DNA of 64,000 bases from JAAYJT01 sp037446395 (GTDB lineage Bacteria > Bacteroidota > Bacteroidia > Bacteroidales > JAAYJT01): positions 12,234-76,233 of the forward strand of contig JBBIIP010000013.1 in assembly GCA_037446395.1 (NCBI GenBank). The letters are read 5' to 3'. The position numbers and the translations under genes are program-made. The notes under the pieces were generated by a model, which had not been told where the DNA came from, ran no database searches, and saw nothing but the letters and a program-made list of their open reading frames with translations. Shown here in pieces: positions 61,829 through 64,000 of this stretch. Position 1 is the first letter of the stretch. Each line of letters begins with the position of its first letter.

Positions 61829-62596
61829 ATGGAAGATGTCACATTAAATCGACCCATTGCACTTATAACCGGAGCAAGCCGAAAAATAGGTATTGGATCG
61901 GCGATATCCAAAAAATTAGCCGAGGCTGGTTGGGATATTGCAATAACTTATTGGCAACCATACGATAAATCTATGGAATGGGGCAGTGATCCAAGTGATA
62001 TAGACTCAACTGTTACAACCATACAAAAAACTGGTGCCCGGGTAGTTTCAATTGAATCAGATCTTTCAGATATTGAAGCACCGACCAGGATTTTTAATCA
62101 AATTGAAAATACAATTGGAAGTGTTACAGCACTGATTATTAATCATTGCCATTGCATTGAAAGTGATATATTATCAACAACCATTGATAGTTTTGATTTG
62201 CATTTTGCTGTGAATGTTCGTGCAGCCTGGTTGTTGATAAAAGAATTTTCTAGTCGTTATAAAAATGAAAATGGAAAAGGTCGAATAATCTCTATTACAA
62301 GCGACCATACAGCAGGAAATCTTCCATATGGTGCAAGTAAAGGAGCAATGGATCGTATTGTTCTTGCAGCAGCTTGGGAGTTTAGATCAAAAGGAATCAC
62401 AGCAAATGTAATTAATCCAGGGGCCACAGATACAGGATGGATGACTGAAGATTTGAAATCCGAAGTGAAAAGAATAACTCTTCTAAACCGTATCGGGTTA
62501 CCCCAAGACTGTGCTAATCTGGTATGTTTCCTTTGTACCAAGGAGGGTGGTTGGATAAATGCCCAATTACTTTATAGTAACGGTGGGTTGGAATAG
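61829..62596 (+). CDS. Short-chain dehydrogenase/reductase
   Basis: The 255-residue protein has the Rossmann motif ALITGASRKIGIGSAI (residues 11-26, two residues longer than usual between the glycines), active-site Ser in ISITSDHTAG near residue 156, and YGASK (Tyr167, Lys171). It is an NAD(P)-dependent oxidoreductase similar to FabG, with an unknown substrate. Its DNA is visibly richer in A and T than its neighbours. It is flanked by inverted G-rich repeats, so it may be acquired. Confidence 0.85.
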   Translation: MEDVTLNRPIALITGASRKIGIGSAISKKLAEAGWDIAITYWQPYDKSMEWGSDPSDIDSTVTTIQKTGARVVSIESDLSDIEAPTRIFNQIENTIGSVTALIINHCHCIESDILSTTIDSFDLHFAVNVRAAWLLIKEFSSRYKNENGKGRIISITSDHTAGNLPYGASKGAMDRIVLAAAWEFRSKGITANVINPGATDTGWMTEDLKSEVKRITLLNRIGLPQDCANLVCFLCTKEGGWINAQLLYSNGGLE

Positions 62597-62623
62597 AATG
62601 TCAGCGAATATTTGCACCTTTAA

Positions 62624-62690
62624 GGGGTCAATAATGCCGGAATGTCATGCAATTTCCATTAAAACCAGGGGGTCAATTAGCCGGAATGTA
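62624..62690. repeat. Right repeats flanking the SDR gene, two direct copies
   Basis: GGGGTCAAT...GCCGGAATGT occurs at 62624-62645 and again at 62669-62689. The copies are about 44 bases apart and differ by one insertion in the spacer. The second is preceded by ACCAG and mirrors the left repeat at 61750-61764. Repeated terminal sequences of this kind occur at the ends of IS21-family elements. No transposase gene lies between the repeats. Confidence 0.6.
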
Positions 62691-62698
62691 TATTTTTG
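62691..62698 (+). promoter_or_regulatory. Putative -7 box of rocD
   Basis: TATTTTTG matches TAnnTTTG, 41 bases upstream of the rocD start and adjoining the last terminal-type repeat. Confidence 0.5.
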
Positions 62699-62738
62699 CG
62701 CAAAAATTCCTTATCAACATACCTCAAAACAAGAATTT

Positions 62739-63962
62739 ATGAACAGGATTAGCAAATCGCAGCAAGCCATCGAGTTGGAAGACAAATATGGAGCCCATAA
62801 TTACCACCCCCTGCCTGTTGTGCTTGCCAAGGGCGAAGGCCCTTTTATGTGGGATGTTGAGGGCAAACGCTATTTCGATTTTCTTTCGGCCTATTCGGCT
62901 GTTAACCAGGGGCACTGTAATCCGAAGATTGTAAATGCAATGATTGAACAAGCCCGCACCCTTACGCTTACCTCAAGGGCTTTTTATAATGACTCTTTAG
63001 GGCTCTTCGAAAAATTTGCCGGAGAATTTTTTGGCTACGATAAAATTTTACCCATGAATACCGGTGCCGAAGGTGTTGAAACCGCCATTAAACTCTGCCG
63101 CAAGTGGGCCTATGAGAAAAAAGGAATACCTGAGAATCAGGCGAAAATTGTGATATGCAGCGGAAACTTTCACGGCCGCACCACCACCATCATCAGCATG
63201 TCAACCGACCCTGATGCAAAAAAGAATTTTGGGCCTTTTACGCCGGGTTTCATTATTATTCCATATAACGACGTGTCTGCACTCAAAAAGGCACTCGAAG
63301 ACCCAACCGTTGCCGGATTTATGGTAGAACCGATCCAGGGAGAGGCCGGGGTGTTTGTACCCGACGAAGGCTACCTGGCAAATTGCTATGAGCTTTGTAA
63401 GACAAACAATGTTTTGTTCATAGCCGATGAGGTGCAAACAGGTATCGCCCGAACCGGCCGTTTGCTGGCATGCGATCACGAAAACGTAAAGCCCGATGTG
63501 CTCATCCTTGGCAAGGCACTTTCAGGTGGAGTATATCCGGTTTCGGCCGTGCTGGCAAACGATGATATCATGCTTGTCTTCAAGCCAGGTCAGCATGGCT
63601 CTACGTTTGGAGGCAATCCCATTGCAGCCAGGGTGGGCATTGCTGCACTTGAGGTTGTTCGCGATGAAAATCTGGCCGAAAAAGCCGATTATCTTGGAAA
63701 AATATTCAGAGAGGAATGTGGCAAAATTAAATCCGATATGGTTGAGATAATTAGAGGAAAAGGATTACTCAACGCGATTGTGGTGAAACCAAAAAATGGA
63801 TATGAAGCCTGGGATGTTTGTATAAAAATGAAAGACAACGGTTTACTAGCCAAGCCAACCCATCATCACATCATTCGCTTTGCTCCGCCGTTGGTCATAA
63901 CCGAAAGCCAATTGCATGAAGCCGTAGGCATCATCCGGGAGAGCATTGAATCATTCAACTAG
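62739..63962 (+). CDS. rocD: Ornithine aminotransferase
   Basis: The 407-residue PLP enzyme transfers the delta-amino group of ornithine to 2-oxoglutarate. The start MNRISKSQQAIELEDKYGAHNYHPLPVVLAKGEG is preferred. An upstream ATG at 62559 lies inside the SDR gene and would run through the terminal repeats. Motifs are LPMNTGAEGVETAIKLCRKWAYEKKGIPENQAKIVICSGNFHGRTTTIISMSTD, LFIADEVQTGIARTG (cofactor Asp) and LILGKALSGG with PLP Lys259. It ends with an ordinary C-terminus at 63962, and the next 38 bases show nothing. Confidence 0.96.
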   Translation: MNRISKSQQAIELEDKYGAHNYHPLPVVLAKGEGPFMWDVEGKRYFDFLSAYSAVNQGHCNPKIVNAMIEQARTLTLTSRAFYNDSLGLFEKFAGEFFGYDKILPMNTGAEGVETAIKLCRKWAYEKKGIPENQAKIVICSGNFHGRTTTIISMSTDPDAKKNFGPFTPGFIIIPYNDVSALKKALEDPTVAGFMVEPIQGEAGVFVPDEGYLANCYELCKTNNVLFIADEVQTGIARTGRLLACDHENVKPDVLILGKALSGGVYPVSAVLANDDIMLVFKPGQHGSTFGGNPIAARVGIAALEVVRDENLAEKADYLGKIFREECGKIKSDMVEIIRGKGLLNAIVVKPKNGYEAWDVCIKMKDNGLLAKPTHHHIIRFAPPLVITESQLHEAVGIIRESIESFN

Positions 63963-64000
63963 CAACTGAGGTGCAGTAGCTGGCAATTTCTAAAAACCTG

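Noticed and set aside
62559..62738. Upstream start of rocD inside the SDR gene
   Set aside because: The added residues cross the G-rich repeats and have no similarity to ornithine aminotransferases, which begin near the ATG at 62739.
1..64000. CRISPR arrays, tRNA or rRNA genes, or a prophage
   Set aside because: No regularly spaced repeats, cloverleaf-like sequences, conserved rRNA stretches or phage structural genes were seen in reading the window.

Overview
The window looks like a chromosomal segment of a member of the phylum Bacteroidota, most likely an anaerobic Bacteroidales-type organism. The evidence is three large secreted proteins plus a secreted amylase with type IX secretion (T9SS/Por) C-terminal sorting domains, an S46 dipeptidyl-peptidase of the DPP11 type, a heterodimeric methylmalonyl-CoA mutase, ribosomal proteins L36 and S14 of the zinc-free type, and repeated TAnnTTTG boxes (the Bacteroidota -7 promoter element) upstream of gene starts. 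No rRNA, tRNA, CRISPR array, prophage or complete insertion sequence was seen.

Positions 1-15044 hold the S10-spc-alpha ribosomal super-operon, entering inside rpsJ and running without a break through rpoA and rplQ to a strong rho-independent terminator. It includes secY, map, infA and a 38-codon rpmJ. Enolase follows (15433-16722) and faces the DNA repair gene tag across a shared hairpin.

Positions 18078-28145 form an anaerobic redox island on the minus strand. One block is hdrC-hdrB-hdrA-hdrC2-hdrDE: a soluble heterodisulfide-reductase-like set followed by a membrane cytochrome/CCG-domain fusion. Next to it is a second unit with a 717-residue tungsten aldehyde:ferredoxin oxidoreductase (AOR) and a tungstate-binding lipoprotein. 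A perfect TGTGA-N6-TCACA palindrome sits on the AOR start region. A tungsten oxidoreductase beside an Hdr-type set with its own membrane module is the best candidate here for a poorly described electron-transfer system. The physical link between the parts is inference.

Positions 28248-32113 carry the p-aminobenzoate genes (pabB and pabC overlapping, pabA nearby on the other strand) around a sugar transporter. After ridA and dpp11 comes a minus-strand group of a membrane protein, a radical SAM protein, a lipoprotein and an epimerase. Then come methylmalonyl-CoA mutase (mutA, mutB), a lipoprotein amylase, and a membrane-lipid/glycan group (PAP2, ArnT-like and GT2 transferases). A cytochrome c maturation set follows (ccmB, ccmC, a tiny ccmD, and ccmE of the Cys-type).

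Positions 49700-61741 are dominated by T9SS cargo: two Asp-box repeat proteins in tandem, a subtilisin-like protease and a GH13 amylase, with a phosphofructokinase between the last two. At the right end an A+T-rich short-chain dehydrogenase is bracketed by repeats resembling IS21-family ends, and ornithine aminotransferase (rocD) lies just outside the right-hand repeat. The gene content fits fermentative or anaerobic-respiratory growth on peptides and glucans, with propionate-type metabolism through methylmalonyl-CoA.
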